NCBI GenBank assembly: GCA_034440575.1
Contig: JAOTOL010001466.1
Span: 335,001 to 399,000, forward strand
Source: Imbricaverruca yamaguchii
Taxonomy: Eukaryota > Arthropoda > Thecostraca > Neoverrucidae
Length of the DNA: 64,000 nucleotides
Reading direction: 5' to 3'
A program made the translations under genes and the position numbers. Position 1 is the stretch's first letter. Each line of letters begins with the position of its first letter. This document shows positions 24,457 to 35,868 of this stretch, piece after piece. The notes beneath the pieces were generated by a model, which saw only the letters and a list, made by a program, of their open reading frames with translations, made no database searches and had not been told where the DNA came from.

Positions 24457-24790
24457 GTCCGGGACTGCTGAATAGACGTCCTGAGTCCGGGACTGCTGAA
24501 TAGACGTCCTGAGTCCGGGACTGCTGAATAGACGTCCTGAGTCCGGGACTGCTGAATAGACGTCCCGGGTCCAGGACTGCTGAATAGACGTCCTGAGTCC
24601 GGAACTGCTGAATAGACGTCCCGGGTCCAGGACTGCTGAATAGACGTCCTGAGGCCGGGACTGCTGAATAGACGTCCTGAGTCCGGGACTGCTGAATAGA
24701 CGTCCTGAGTCCGGAACTGCTGAATAGACGTCCCGGGTCCAGGACTGCTGAATAGACGTCCTGAGGCCGGGACTGTTGAAGAAAGGTCCC
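24447..24790. repeat. 28-bp minisatellite, about 12 units, at the VPS37A stop codon
   Basis: Unit GTCCTGAGTCCGGGACTGCT+GAATAGAC, with GTCCCGGGTCCAGG variants. The first TCCTGA supplies the VPS37A stop. After 24770 the unit degrades into GAAGAAAGGTCCAGG forms up to about 24850. Confidence 0.95.
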
Positions 24791-25376
24791 AGATTCTATG
24801 CAGGCCGGGACTGTCGAAGAAAGGTCCAGGACTATGTGCAGTCCGGAATCTATTTTGTAAGTGTATGACCTTGATAATTGTAAGTGTTTTGTCAGGCGTG
24901 CATACTTGTTGACTGATATGCTTTAATACAATATGTATGAGCTTTGGAATCGACTCTGGTCACTCTAACTTTGTCGAAAGGCACATGGGAGCTGGTTGGT
25001 ATGTAGGCCCCTCCCCCGTTAGCCTTGGTATAGGAGATTGGACTCGTAATTTCAGCGTGTTTCAATTATATCTCCACCCCGGGACGCACTGGTTTTAATT
25101 AAATGGATAGCGAACAACTTGTATGCGAAATAATCCACATGGAGGCTCTGAGGTTCGTATGCCGAACTCGATTTCGGGCTATTGACACAGTACAAGAAAT
25201 GCATGGCGTGCACTCAGTTTGGTGGATGCCAGTGTGCGATAGACTACTAATTGCTAAATCATGGACATGATGTGGCTCCAAGTCATCGGAGAACAGAGAT
25301 CGGCAGGGGATCCCACAAGGCAAGCAGGGTGCCTGGTTCGATGTCGTGTGTGGCATCAGCCGGCTCCACAACACAT

Positions 25377-26095
25377 TATGAGTACGCCCCAGCGCACTAT
25401 GAGTGTGTACCAACCCGCTTATATATGTGTGCCAACACACTATGAATATGTACTAGCGCACCATGAGTGCGTGCCAGCACACTATGAGTATGTACTAGCA
25501 CACCATGAGTGCGTACCAGCACACTATGAATATGTACTAGCACACCATGAGTGCGTACCAGCACACTATGAATATGTACTAGCACACCATGAGTGCGTAC
25601 CAGCACACCATGAGTATGTACCAGCACACCATGAGTGCGTACCAGCACACCATGAGTGCGTACCAGCACACCATGAGTGCGTACCAGCACACCATGAGTG
25701 GTAACACACCATGAGTGCGTACCAGCACACCATGAGTGTGTACCAGCACACCATGAGTGCGTACCAGCACACCATGAGTGCGTACCAGCACACCATGAGT
25801 GCGTACCAGCACACCATGAGTGCGTACCAGCACACCATGAGTGCGTACCAGCACACCATGAGTGCGTACCAGCACACCATGAGTGCGTACCAGCACACTA
25901 TGAGTATGTTCCGGCCCACTATGCGTATGTATCGGCACACCATAATTATGTGCCAGCATACCATGTGTATGTACCAGCTCGCTATAAGTGTGTACCAGTA
26001 CACGATTATGTTCCAGCACATAAGTATATACCAGCACACCATAAGTGTATACCAGCTCGCTATGAGTGTACCAACAAACTGTGACTACGTACCAG
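25377..26095. repeat. 21-bp minisatellite, about 33 units
   Basis: Unit GCGTACCAGCACACCATGAG+T. Because 21 is a multiple of three the plus strand reads as a HHECVPA heptapeptide repeat. The middle (25600-25900) is almost uniform and both edges are diverged, the pattern of an array growing from its centre. No start context or splice sites support a protein. Confidence 0.95.
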
Positions 26096-26099
26096 CGTG

Positions 26100-27080
26100 T
26101 GCAAAATCCTACAGGGTAGCCAATAGGCTCTGGTCCAACGCTAGGCTACGCTCGTCACAGAACGCCACATCGGTTTGACTTCGGACGAAAAGCCGGCAGT
26201 CTGGCGGGAGGTCCCTGTACAGCCTGCCACGGTGCGTTGGCGTCGTGCCGCATTTCTTTTCATTGCTCGGCACAGCAGCATTCGAGGACGCCCGAGGTTA
26301 TCGAGAGGCCCACGAGTCTCACAGGAAGACATTTCGCGTTTCACGAAGATGCCTCAACAGCCGGCGGTTACTGTTTGAGCACACCCACGTTATGTTGAGC
26401 ACTGGTGCTCGTAAGAGCAGCGTTCAATTATGAACTATATAATACTAGCCTTAGGATGTTGATCCATATCATTGAACCCAACTATAGTCGTTCATATACA
26501 ATGTTTTTAATGCTTCCGGGCAGGGACCAGTTTAGATTTGGTACGGCAGAGTCGTTTTAAAGCTATTTCTCGAAGCCGTGCAGCCCGGTACTGCACATGT
26601 ACAACTGTTCACAAATATGTAGAGCGGGCGCTCTGCCTGTCCTATAGGCTGCTACGCCTGTACTTCAAGCTGATTTTTCCTGCACTATGAAGTGCCTCTA
26701 CGCCTCTAGTATGAGGTTTTTTAAAACAAATTGGAAAACACTGCCAAGATTGTTGAATATATAAGATCTCAATCTAGTCGTACACGGGCTGATAAGAGAA
26801 TATGAATTAACGCGCGTTATTGGCGCCATTTATGAACCGCGATCGATTTGTTCCTGGTTTCAACCATTCAAGGATTCCGGGCATTCCAAATAATCTACGA
26901 ATTCCATGAAAACTATGTGGTGTGGAATAAACGAGGTGTAAGCCAAAACGGTAAAACGACAAAATTGAAGGAGGCGCAGGATGCCATAAGACTAAGCGAG
27001 ACTTAACTGAAAACTACACTTTTTCCTGAACACAAAAAAAGAACTTGATAGTACTTGACCGAGGGGGAACATCCAAAGTT
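26100..27080. other. no gene seen
   Basis: Unique sequence of mixed composition with short frames only. Confidence 0.5.
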
Positions 27081-27229
27081 TCGACTCAGTGCCCCCTGGA
27101 CTTCAGTGTCCCTTCTTTTACTGAGAGGTGGCCGATGACCAGGTCTGAGATCTGTGTCGAGTCCAAGCGATTTTGGCTATTGCATCGTGGCGAACAGCAA
27201 ATGTGTAGTTTGTAAATTTCTTCATCCGA

Positions 27230-28075
27230 CAGAAAGTCCCAGTCACTGGAAAAGATACCAGACCATCAGAAGGGCCCGAGCCGACATGAAGGGCATCTGG
27301 ACTGACGGCGAGACCCAAGCCGATGGGCCCTGGACTGACTGAGGAAGCCCCGGGTCGTTGAAAGGGTCCTCAGCCTGGCGGATGGGGGTCCATCCTGGTA
27401 AGGAGGTTTCCTGAGCCAACGAAGAGGGCTCCCGGATTGACGGAATGGGGCCTTGGCTATCGAAGAAGATCCAGAGCTGTTGGAGGGGTCCGGGTCTCTA
27501 TGAAGGGTCCATGTGCCGTCAGAAGGGTCCAAACTGATATGAAGGACCCTGAGCTGACGGAGGGGGCCTTGGGTCATTGGCAGGGCTTTCGGTCTGATGG
27601 AGAGGTCCTCGGGTAGTAAAGACGACTCCTGAGCCAATGGCGAGGGCTCCTTTGTGGTCAAGCAGCCCATGTCACTTGAAAGGGCCTGATCTACCGGGAC
27701 CTTTGTGAATGTATGCTCCCGTTTAGGAAAACACTACGTCCCTGGGTCCAGTGACCATTCACATCGGCTTGAGACCCTCCGGCTATTATGGCCCTTTCCG
27801 TTGGCTCAGTGACCATCCCAGTCGGCTCAAGGGCCCTCTTCGCCGGCTCAGGGGCCCTCTGCTGGGTGGGCCACGCCATCAGCCCGGTGCCCTTCCAACG
27901 ACATTGGAATCCCTCCGTCGGCGTACAGGCCCTTCACGTTGGCTCGTACCGGATCCCTCGGCATCTGCCCGTGGGACCTCCCCGTCAACCTGACGCCCTC
28001 GTCATCGACTCGGGACCATCTTCATCAATCCTGGGCCCCTTTCATCGGCCCAGGGGTCCCTCACTTCTCAACTAA
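27230..28075. repeat. degenerate repeat that switches strand near 27740
   Basis: In the left part (27230-27690) units read like GGGGCCTTGGGTCATTGG and GAGGGCTCCTGAGCCGACGA. In the right part (27750-28075) the same motifs appear reversed, e.g. GTTGGCTCAGTGACCATCCC and CCGGCTCAGGGGCCCTC. Units are about 30 bp and very diverged. Confidence 0.6.
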
Positions 28076-28079
28076 CCCA

Positions 28080-29940
28080 CATTGACTGAAGAGAAACATG
28101 TAAAGCTCTGATTTTAATGAAAGTACATGAACTAGAAATAACATGATAGCTCAGTGACCTGACATGACGTGGCTAGAAATTGTTTGCCCAAGTTTGCTGA
28201 GAGCTTTGGTGTTAGTCACCTCAGAAATGGGTACAATTGTGCGCATCGCTTTCCACTGGTGTGAAGCCGTTCTAGGGTTATGTCAATCCCTACGTGCGAA
28301 GTAAAGACAATAATTACAATTGGATGACAGGAATTTCGTTATGAAGTGATGAGAGCATGCAGTAGACGTATTCTGCATCGAGAAGGGTAGCATCAAGGAA
28401 TGTTATTCCCATCCCCCCACACCACCTATTCTATATCAGTTCTCGGTCGAACGTGGCCCGGATTCCTCTATCAGAACTTGGCTCTGTCAGTGCTGCTGCT
28501 GCTGCTACTGCTGCTGAATTTTTGCCACAGCTGCCAAGGTATTGGCAATATATCACGGCCAATCTGCGGGCCGTCAGAATGTTTTCTCGCCTATTTTTGG
28601 TCGAGGCCATAGTCAGGGGAGCAGCCAGGATTTTCTTCGAGGGGTACGATCCGAAAAAAAAACGAACGCCATTTTACGGAGATACCTTTTGGGGCGGGAA
28701 GCGTGTCTTTCTTGCTCGTTACTGGGGGCGAGGCGCCCTCTATCTGTGCCCCTCACTATGGTCATGGACTACGCCAGCAATGGGGGCGGGGGGAGTGCTG
28801 TATGATCGATGCAGTCGATGCTCGCCTGAACTATTCCAGCCAGGAGAGGGTGGGAAATAGATCCCTATACTTGACTTACAGTTTCTCAAACGTCTGCAGG
28901 CGTTGAGTTAGGAGAAGGTAGTCAAATCCTGATCTACTTCGTCGTAATCAAGCCTACTTAATGATTTTATGTCCCCGCAACATTAGGACTTGTCACAACT
29001 AGAAGTCAGCCGAAGTCGATATTTTAAAGTGCTCAAAACGGAATGTGACGATGTTGTCATTGTTCACTCTGTACTATTGCATCATCGTTGTATAAATACA
29101 TTTTGGCTAAGATTTCATCGAGGATGAAGCTTGAAGAGTACCTACTTTTCGGTTCAAAGAAAAGGACAAACATTCTAGATCTCTTCCAAAGAAGTGTGTC
29201 CAAGTTCACAATTGGTCGGCCTGACCATCGGGTGTGGGCAATAGCTGCATTTGCTTTGCAAAACAAAGTAGATAGGACGTGCAGTTCACCATTGCGACAT
29301 AGTACAACTGTGTCGCATCGTAAGCAGGAAGGTGGCGCCTGAGCCAACCTCGTCAGCGGAAACGGCTTTGATTAGACAATTTTGGGGTCACGATATTTAT
29401 CTTCTGAGCATTCTTCGTGTGTTGTATTTATTGTTTTGATACAAGTCGGATATTTGCCGATATTTTACCTCGTGGCAGCATATACAGTCCCTGGATAACG
29501 CACACTCAGGGATCTAGCAATGATCACATGCTAATCACTAAAGTAGTTGAGGACTTACCATTAAACCTGTTTGGTCTCTGCACGGATCTTTTGGCGAGGT
29601 GTACGCTAAAATGTTGGGCAAAATCGTCTCTTGGGCTTTTATAACTGTGGAAGACGTAATCTGCTACCTTTGCGCTTCCGGGCGTGGTGAGGCTACTCCG
29701 GCCCATAGTACATTATGAAATGGGTGTCACTTTGTGAAATTGCTTGGACGCCAGTCGATGTGCTTGATGACATTTTTACCCAGAGGGCCGCCCTCGGCTG
29801 AAAAAAAAACTCGTCAAGGGAAGGGGTACACTCGAGCGCTCTGGAAGAGCGCCTCCTTATGCTCACTGGTTAATATTCGGTCCGGGTGAAGGGGGGGGGG
29901 GGTGGATCAGCGATTGGGAGAGGGGTAGTTAATGATGACG
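28080..29940. other. no gene confirmed
   Basis: Apart from the element fragment at 28614 this is unique DNA. A plus frame at 28453-28610 (EFLPQLPRYWQYITANLRAV) looks protein-like but has no splice support. A (CTG) run lies at 28489-28514. Confidence 0.4.
28614..28800. mobile_element. fragment of a CAGGGG-ended DNA element
   Basis: The sequence begins CAGGGGAGCAGCCAGGATTT, followed by a G/C-tract-rich body with GGGGCGAGGCGCCC and a poly-A run. It resembles the left ends at 37822 and 61755. The right end was not found, so the limits are approximate. Confidence 0.4.
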
Positions 29941-29943
29941 TCA

Positions 29944-29998
29944 TGCTTGCGTCATGAGGGCAGTTGGGGCAACTGCCCTCATATGACGCAAACATGCA
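29944..29998. repeat. near-perfect hairpin
   Basis: TGCTTGCGTCATGAGGGCAG+TTG, loop GGG, then CAACTGCCCTCATATGACGC+AAACATGCA. The stem is about 22 bp with few mismatches. Confidence 0.8.
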
Positions 29999-30235
29999 GT
30001 GACACCCCTTTACTATCGTGCAAATGTTTACAAGCACGACCCAAAAACAAGCTTATTGCGTTAGCTTCGGCCACCCTCGACCATTTCAAGACGACCTAGC
30101 AGATAGAGACGGAGATAACTGTGCGAACAAGGAGACGTACTGGGATCGGCTATCGGCGGCACGATAAGATTATTGTGCCTGGACGAACTACGAGCAAAGA
30201 GGATGTTGCCGGCTCAGAATGAGAGGGTCCGACAT

Positions 30236-30505
30236 TGCAGCAGATTGGTACCGAGCAGATCCAGCCGGTCAGATTGGTACTGGGTTAGCAGGGGCACATG
30301 CAGCCGACAATATTAATACTGGGTTAGCAGGGGCAAATCTAGCCGGCAAGATTAGCACTGGGTTAGCAGGGGCAAATCTAGCCGGCTAGATTGGCATTGG
30401 GTTAGCAGGGGAAGATCCAGCCCGCCAGATTGGTACTGGGTTAGCAGGGACAGATCTAGCCGGCCAGGTTGGTACTGGGTTAGCAGAGGCACTTTCAGGC
30501 CGGTA
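30236..30505. repeat. about 42-bp tandem repeat, six units
   Basis: GGTACTGGGTTAGCAGGGGC followed by ACATCTAGCCGGCCAGATT-like sequence repeats six times. Confidence 0.9.
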
Positions 30506-30609
30506 GGTTTAGGGACCAAATTTTGGTGGGGCTACAAATGGGTGGGAAAAGCTGACTGCGCAATGCCGGAATTGCGGTCGCACGATTTCTGCCCGCCATA
30601 CCACAAATT

Positions 30610-31470
30610 TGGGCACCGTGACAAATGCACGTGTAGCAAATGCACATATGGCAGGTGTTCGTACGCAAATGTACGTAAGCGCAGATGTACTTATGGCATT
30701 TGTATGTAAGCGCAGATGTACGAATCGCAAAGGTACGCAAGCGCAAATGTACGCATGAAAAATGTACGCGTGCGCAAATGTACGTAAGCGCAAATGCACT
30801 TGAACGAACATAACAGTGTGTAAGAGCGAATATATGTAAACATAAAATATCTAACCAGCCGATATCACCACACGATGGCAGGCTGGCAAAACTCACCTAC
30901 ACACACCAATATAAAAGTATGGAAGCGCAAATGTATGCAAACGCACATTTACGATGAGCCAATGTACGCACATTTAAACATATGTACCTTTTGGTTTAGG
31001 TACATTTCGTCAGGTACATATGCCGTACGTACATTTGCTCTTTGGATTGAAGCACGTACATTTAAAAAACGTTCTTTTAAAGCGCGGACATTTGAAACAC
31101 GCCCATTTTAAACCAATATATTTGAGACTCGTACGTTTGGTTACGCGCATTTCCGTACATCAGCCATGGTCACGCTTACATTTTGGTGACGTAAATTTGC
31201 ATTTACATATATTTGCTTTCGCGTACTTTTACATTCATGTACATTTGCACTTGCGTGCCCTTGCACTTATGTACACTTGCTATATGTATGTATTGCCGTG
31301 TACGTACATTTGAGCATACGTACATCTGCGCATACGAATATTTGTTCTTGTTCACCTTTGCGCTCACGCACTTTTGTACGTATGCACTTTTGTGGTTGCA
31401 TACTTCTACGCTTACGTACTTTTGCGCGTACGTGCATTTGCGCTTGCTTACACTTGCTTATGTACCTGAG
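30610..31470. repeat. GCAAATGTACG-type degenerate array that switches strand
   Basis: From 30610 to 30860 the units read CGCAAATGTACGTAAGCGCA. From about 30960 to 31470 they read CGTACATTTGCGC, the reverse complement. Unit length is 16-24 bp and divergence is high. The 100 bp between the halves is mixed. Confidence 0.8.
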
Positions 31471-31914
31471 CCATATGCACATAAACGTTTTCTCAATTTA
31501 TCTCGACGTAATTAAAGTTCTAATTTATGCATTTAGTTATGAATTTATTGCGACATCATCCTGTATCGCGATAAATAGTTAATACCTCCAAGATTTCACC
31601 AATCCAGGGCCCAGGGGAGACATTGTATGTGGTCTGAAGTATACCCTGGCTCGCCTAAGCAAATGCAAGTAGGTGATGACTGTTGACGGTTCAACCTTTA
31701 TCTAACGTCGAGTGTTTCCATGAAAATCTACCAGGTGGCAAGTCCTATTGCCACTTCAACCGTCTGCGGAGTTTCTCTCACCACGGGATGACGTGTATTT
31801 GACTTTCGGGGATCAAAAGGCATGCAGGTGCGGAGTCTTCACGTCTTGACTTCAACTCCCTTTCTGGATTTGGAGGGGCACGGCCTAATTCCCTTCATCT
31901 TGATCCGCCCACAG

Positions 31915-32430
31915 GGTTGTGCCAGTGGAAATCAGCGCACCAGTGAAAAAGAATAGCGAAGCAGTGTAAGAGTCAATACCACACCAGTGTAAGAATCGAT
32001 AGCGCACCAGTGTAAGATTCAATATCGTACCAGTGACGGAGTCAATAGCGAGCTGGTGTAATAATATATAGCGCACCAGTGTAAGAGTCAATAGCGCACA
32101 ATAGTAAGAGCCAATAGCGCACAAGTGTGAGTCAGTAGAGCACCAAGAGCACTAGCGTAAGAGTCAATAGCGCACCAGTGCAAGAGTAAATAGTGCAACA
32201 GTGTAAGAGCCAATAACGCATCGGTATAAGTCAATAGCAAACCGGTGTAAGACTCAATAACGCATCAGTGTAGGGGTCAATAGCGCACTGGTGGAAGAGT
32301 CAATAGCGAGCCAGTATAACGATCAATAGCGCACCGGTGAAATATTCAAAAGCGACTCAGTGTAAGAGTCAACAGTGCACCGGTGGCTAAGTAAATAGCG
32401 CACCAGTAGAAGAGTCATTAGCGCACTACA
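31915..32430. repeat. about 21-24-bp degenerate array
   Basis: Roughly two dozen units of AATAGCGCACCAGTGTAAGA+GTC with changing ends (ACCGGTG, AGCTGGTG). It stops at the edge of a GC-rich island. Confidence 0.88.
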
Positions 32431-32439
32431 AGCCGCGAG

Positions 32440-33420
32440 TTCTGACAGCGGTGCGACAACGCAGCGCCGGCAGCAGCACCGCTCACCTGCGGCCAATGGT
32501 GAACGGCCGGGCCGGTGAATCACAGACGCGGCGCTGCGCGGCCCCGGGCGGCCTTTGGTTACGGCCGGACGGCCAACCGGCGGGACAGCGGCCGCTGTGA
32601 CGTCACACCAGGCCGGGGGCTGTTCGGCGGCGGCGCGCCGGCCGCCGGCCGCCGGCCGCCCCTCCCCAGTCTTCCAGACGAGCGCGTGGAGGGTGGTGCG
32701 CGGGCGCGCGGCGGAGTGTTCGTTGCAGGCTCTTTGTGGTGTGGCGGCAGCTGGCGCGCGGTCGCGATGAGTCGCAAGCAGGTGGGCAGTCGGCCGACCA
32801 AGCGGGATGTCTGCGTAGGTACGTACAGATGGAGATTGTTGCTTACTGTCGTCCACGGCCGACTGGTTGTTTTCTGTCCATGTGCCCCAGGTCAAGCCGG
32901 CCGGATATTGCGCCGGAACACCCGCATGACAATCATTTTGGTCATAATACGATATTTTGGTACGCTTCACACTCGCATAAGCTGTGAACTCCGCCAAGAG
33001 CATTTCCCCGCACTCTGCAGTCATGGCCCCTGCACGCTCTATATCCGCGCCTGCGTTCGCTGGACCAAACCAACGTGAAACCTGTTCTGTCCTACCGTGT
33101 CGATAACGCGTGTCTGAACTCTGAACGTACAGGTGCAATTCCGCCGGTTCCAGTTGGGCTGTGGCCGCGCGGGGCGCTGATTTCCAACAACTTTCTCCGC
33201 GCCCTGATTGGATTTAATGAAAGTAAGCAGCGCGCGCGGGCCGCGCTTGGCACCGTGCCAGCGCTGCATCCGCCGGGCTCGTTCGGCAGCTGCGCCCCGC
33301 TGGCCACTTCTGGCCGTACGTGGCGTGACCGCCCCGGGCGGCGCTGCTGCCACTGTCCTCGCCGTCTCCGACACGACACCAGCGCAGAGCCGGAACGTGG
33401 TGCTCTAGCAGCTGCGGAAT
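32440..33420. other. GC-rich, CpG-rich island
   Basis: High GC with dense CpG, containing the candidate first exon at 32767-32818 and CCAAT-like ATTGG (33207-33213). Likely a promoter region. Confidence 0.5.
32767..32818 (+). CDS. candidate first coding exon, MSRKQ start
   Basis: In a GC-rich island, GGTCGCGATGAGTCG opens MSRKQVGSRPTKRDVCV and runs into a perfect donor (GTAG|GTACGT) at 32819, phase 1. The N-terminus is close to, but one Arg short of, the MSRRKQxxP motif with which SALL, BCL11, ZFPM and ZNF521-type zinc-finger proteins recruit the NuRD complex. No downstream exon of such a protein was found. The exon is short, so chance is possible. Confidence 0.25.
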
Positions 33421-33670
33421 TTTCCACACTTCCATCAGCCACACTATTTGCCTTGGGCCTTCCAACTAATATATTCTTGGTCTATTAGCATGGGATCCTC
33501 TGTGCTGGGTCCCACCAACTAAATTGGAAGCACTCGCTTCCTCCATGCGTTTGGCGCTACCAATAACATTCAAATCGCCACCAGTGCGTGCCAGCAGGAA
33601 GCGCTCCGCGCCGGCGCGCGCTTGGCCTGATCGAGCTTCATCTGGAACTTGTGGCTTGGTTGCGCCAGTG

Positions 33671-34432
33671 CCAGACGCCATCGGAGCGATCTAGAGTCTG
33701 ACGCCATCGGAGCGATCTAGAGTCTGACGCCATCGGAGCGATCTAGAGTCTGACGCCATCGGAGCGATCTAGAGTCGGACGCCATCGGAGCGATCTAGAG
33801 TCGGACGCCATCGGAGCGATCTAGAGTCGGACGCCATCGGAGCGATCTAGAGTCGGACGCCATCGGAGCGATCTAGAGTCGGACGCCATCGGAGCGATCT
33901 AGAGTCGGACGCCATCGGAGCGATCTAGAGTCGGACGCCATCGGAGCGATCTAGAGTCGGACGCCATCGGAGCGATCTAGAGTCGGACGCCATCGGAGCG
34001 ATCTAGAGTCGGACGCCATCGGAGCGATCTAGAGTCGGACGCCATCGGAGCGATCTAGAGTCGGACGCCATCGGAGCGATCTAGAGTCGGACGCCATCGG
34101 AGGATCTAGAGTCGGACGCCATCGGAGCGATCTAGAGTCGGACGCCATCGGAGCGATCTAGAGTTATTAGGCGGACGCCATCGGAGCGATCTAGAGTCGG
34201 ACGCCATCGGAGCGATCTAGAGTCGGACGCCATCGGGGAGCGAGTCGGACGCCATCGGAGAGAGTCGGACGCCATCGGAGCGATCTAGAGTCGGAGCGAT
34301 CTAGAGTCGGACGCCATCGGAGCGATCTAGAGTCGGACGCCATCGGGGCGATCTAGAGTCGGACGCCATCGGAGCGATCTAGAGTCGGACGCCATCGGAG
34401 CGATCTAGAGTCGGACGCCATCGGAGCGTCCT
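33671..34432. repeat. 26-bp minisatellite, about 29 units
   Basis: Unit GACGCCATCGGAGCGATCTA+GAGTCG. The first four units have TCTGAC instead of TCGGAC, and truncated units occur at 34240-34310. One more unit stands apart at 34585-34606. Confidence 0.97.
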
Positions 34433-34861
34433 AATTTTTCCATTACTGTGAGGATGAGGAGTTGCGTGGAAAGTGAGATCGGAGAAGAAAGGATCGTAGC
34501 TCTCGACGCGATTATTTAGAGTTTTTATAATGATCCACAAATGAAAAATAAAAAAAAAAAAAGGGAGAAAAAAAATAAAATTATTGATCTAGAGTCGGAC
34601 GCCATCTGCGCCAGCCCGACCAAGTCAGATGGGGGCGAACTTCGCCCCTGACGCTCCCCCCCCCCCCTCCCTGGCGGGCTGACACATCACACCACACCAT
34701 TCGGCGTGCCTGCCCAACGGCCGCCGGTCCGCCCGGCGGTCCGCCCGGTGCGGCCACGGGCGGAGGACGCCGGCGTCCCCTGATTGGCACCCTCTCCCAA
34801 GCCCCCCCTATTCTCAGCGGAGAGGGAACGAAGGTCAGCCAGGCCCGGCCGACCGCCGCCG

Positions 34862-35097
34862 AGCCGGCTGTCCAGCAGGTGAACCACCTGAGCGGGCTGT
34901 CTAGCAGGTGAACCACCTGATCGGGCCGTCCAGCAGGTGAACCACCTGAGCGGGCTGTCTAGCAGGTGAACCACCTGAGCGGGCTGTCCAGCAGGTGAAC
35001 CACCTGAGCGGGCTGTCCAGCAGGTGAACCACCTGAGCGGGCTGTCCAGCAGGTGAACCACCTGAGCGGGCCGTTTAGCAGGTGAACCACCTGAGCG
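34862..35097. repeat. 29-bp array of paired E2-boxes, eight units
   Basis: Each unit is AGCGGGCTGTCCAGCAGGTG+AACCACCTG. Every unit holds CAGGTG-AAC-CACCTG, two inverted E2-boxes 3 bp apart, which is invariant in all eight while the rest varies (TCTAG, TTTAG, GGCCGTC). Confidence 0.95.
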
Positions 35098-35154
35098 GCG
35101 GCTCGGTCGTTCGCCCGTGCCCACGTGGGATCGGTGCCGCCGACGGCGCCGAGT

Positions 35155-35245
35155 AACTGCTCGACAGCGGGTGGGGTGGGGGTAACCACTGGACAGCGGG
35201 TGGGGTGGAGGTAACCACTGGACAGCGGGTGGCGTGGTGATAACG
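35155..35245. repeat. about 30-bp tandem repeat, three units
   Basis: GGACAGCGGGTGGGGTGGGG+GTAACCACT occurs three times. Confidence 0.9.
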
Positions 35246-35479
35246 CGCAGTCGCGCGGTCGATGTGGACCGGCGCGAGCTGGGTGGCGGCGTCTGCGGGT
35301 GTCGACAGGCGAGCGAGGCGTCTGTTGTCCTCTTGGGTCCGAAGTGCGTCGCCGACCCGAGCGCAGACCACCGCGCCGGTGTTGATCGTGGACCGTGTTT
35401 GGTGTTCTGTGATGTCGTCCACCACAGCGATCTTTGGTCCTCGGGCTGGGTGTTATGTACATCACTCGTGACCTGAAGA

Positions 35480-35743
35480 TAAATAATGGATCCATGTCGG
35501 CATACTATAGTCGGCGCACCGGCATTCCGAACACTTGCGTTCCAACATTAAGCAATAGACAGGGGTTATGCTTGTGATATGCCAGTTTTCTTTATTCGTG
35601 TGGAGGTAGCAAGAGCCCATCTTGGATCTATCGAGTACCATTCCCATTATACATCCGAGAGTATGCCGCTGCTGAACTGAATAGCCGTCTAACAGCCGAT
35701 TCTTTCGTTTCGACCAGAAGGAATCCGGGTTCGACCAGCCCAA
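35480..35743 (-). pseudogene. possible retroelement-like coding relic
   Basis: The minus strand reads NRLLDGYSVQQRHTLGCIMG then MVLDRSKMGSCYL in a 93-codon frame. The R-x-L-x-x-x-S...K-x-G-x-I-x-G-x-V-x-R pattern loosely recalls the end of retroelement reverse-transcriptase proteins (Penelope-type). Family assignment is weak. Confidence 0.2.
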
Positions 35744-35868
35744 TAAATGTCACGCGAATTACTCTGGGTAACGGTGACCTTGCAGTTTCTGACTTGTGCA
35801 ATATGGTGGAGCTGCGGCCTGACCATTTTCAATATTCATATTTCAAAGTTCTGAGGAGGTGTAATAAG

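Noticed and set aside
25261..26178. HHECVPA-repeat protein
   Set aside because: The 21-bp minisatellite is a multiple of three; no start context, splice sites or non-repeat domain.
28453..28860. 135-codon frame with EFLPQLPRYWQYITANLRAV
   Set aside because: It crosses the start of a transposon fragment and a poly-A run, so it is not a single coding unit.
33671..34432. CRISPR array
   Set aside because: A simple 26-bp tandem repeat without spacers.
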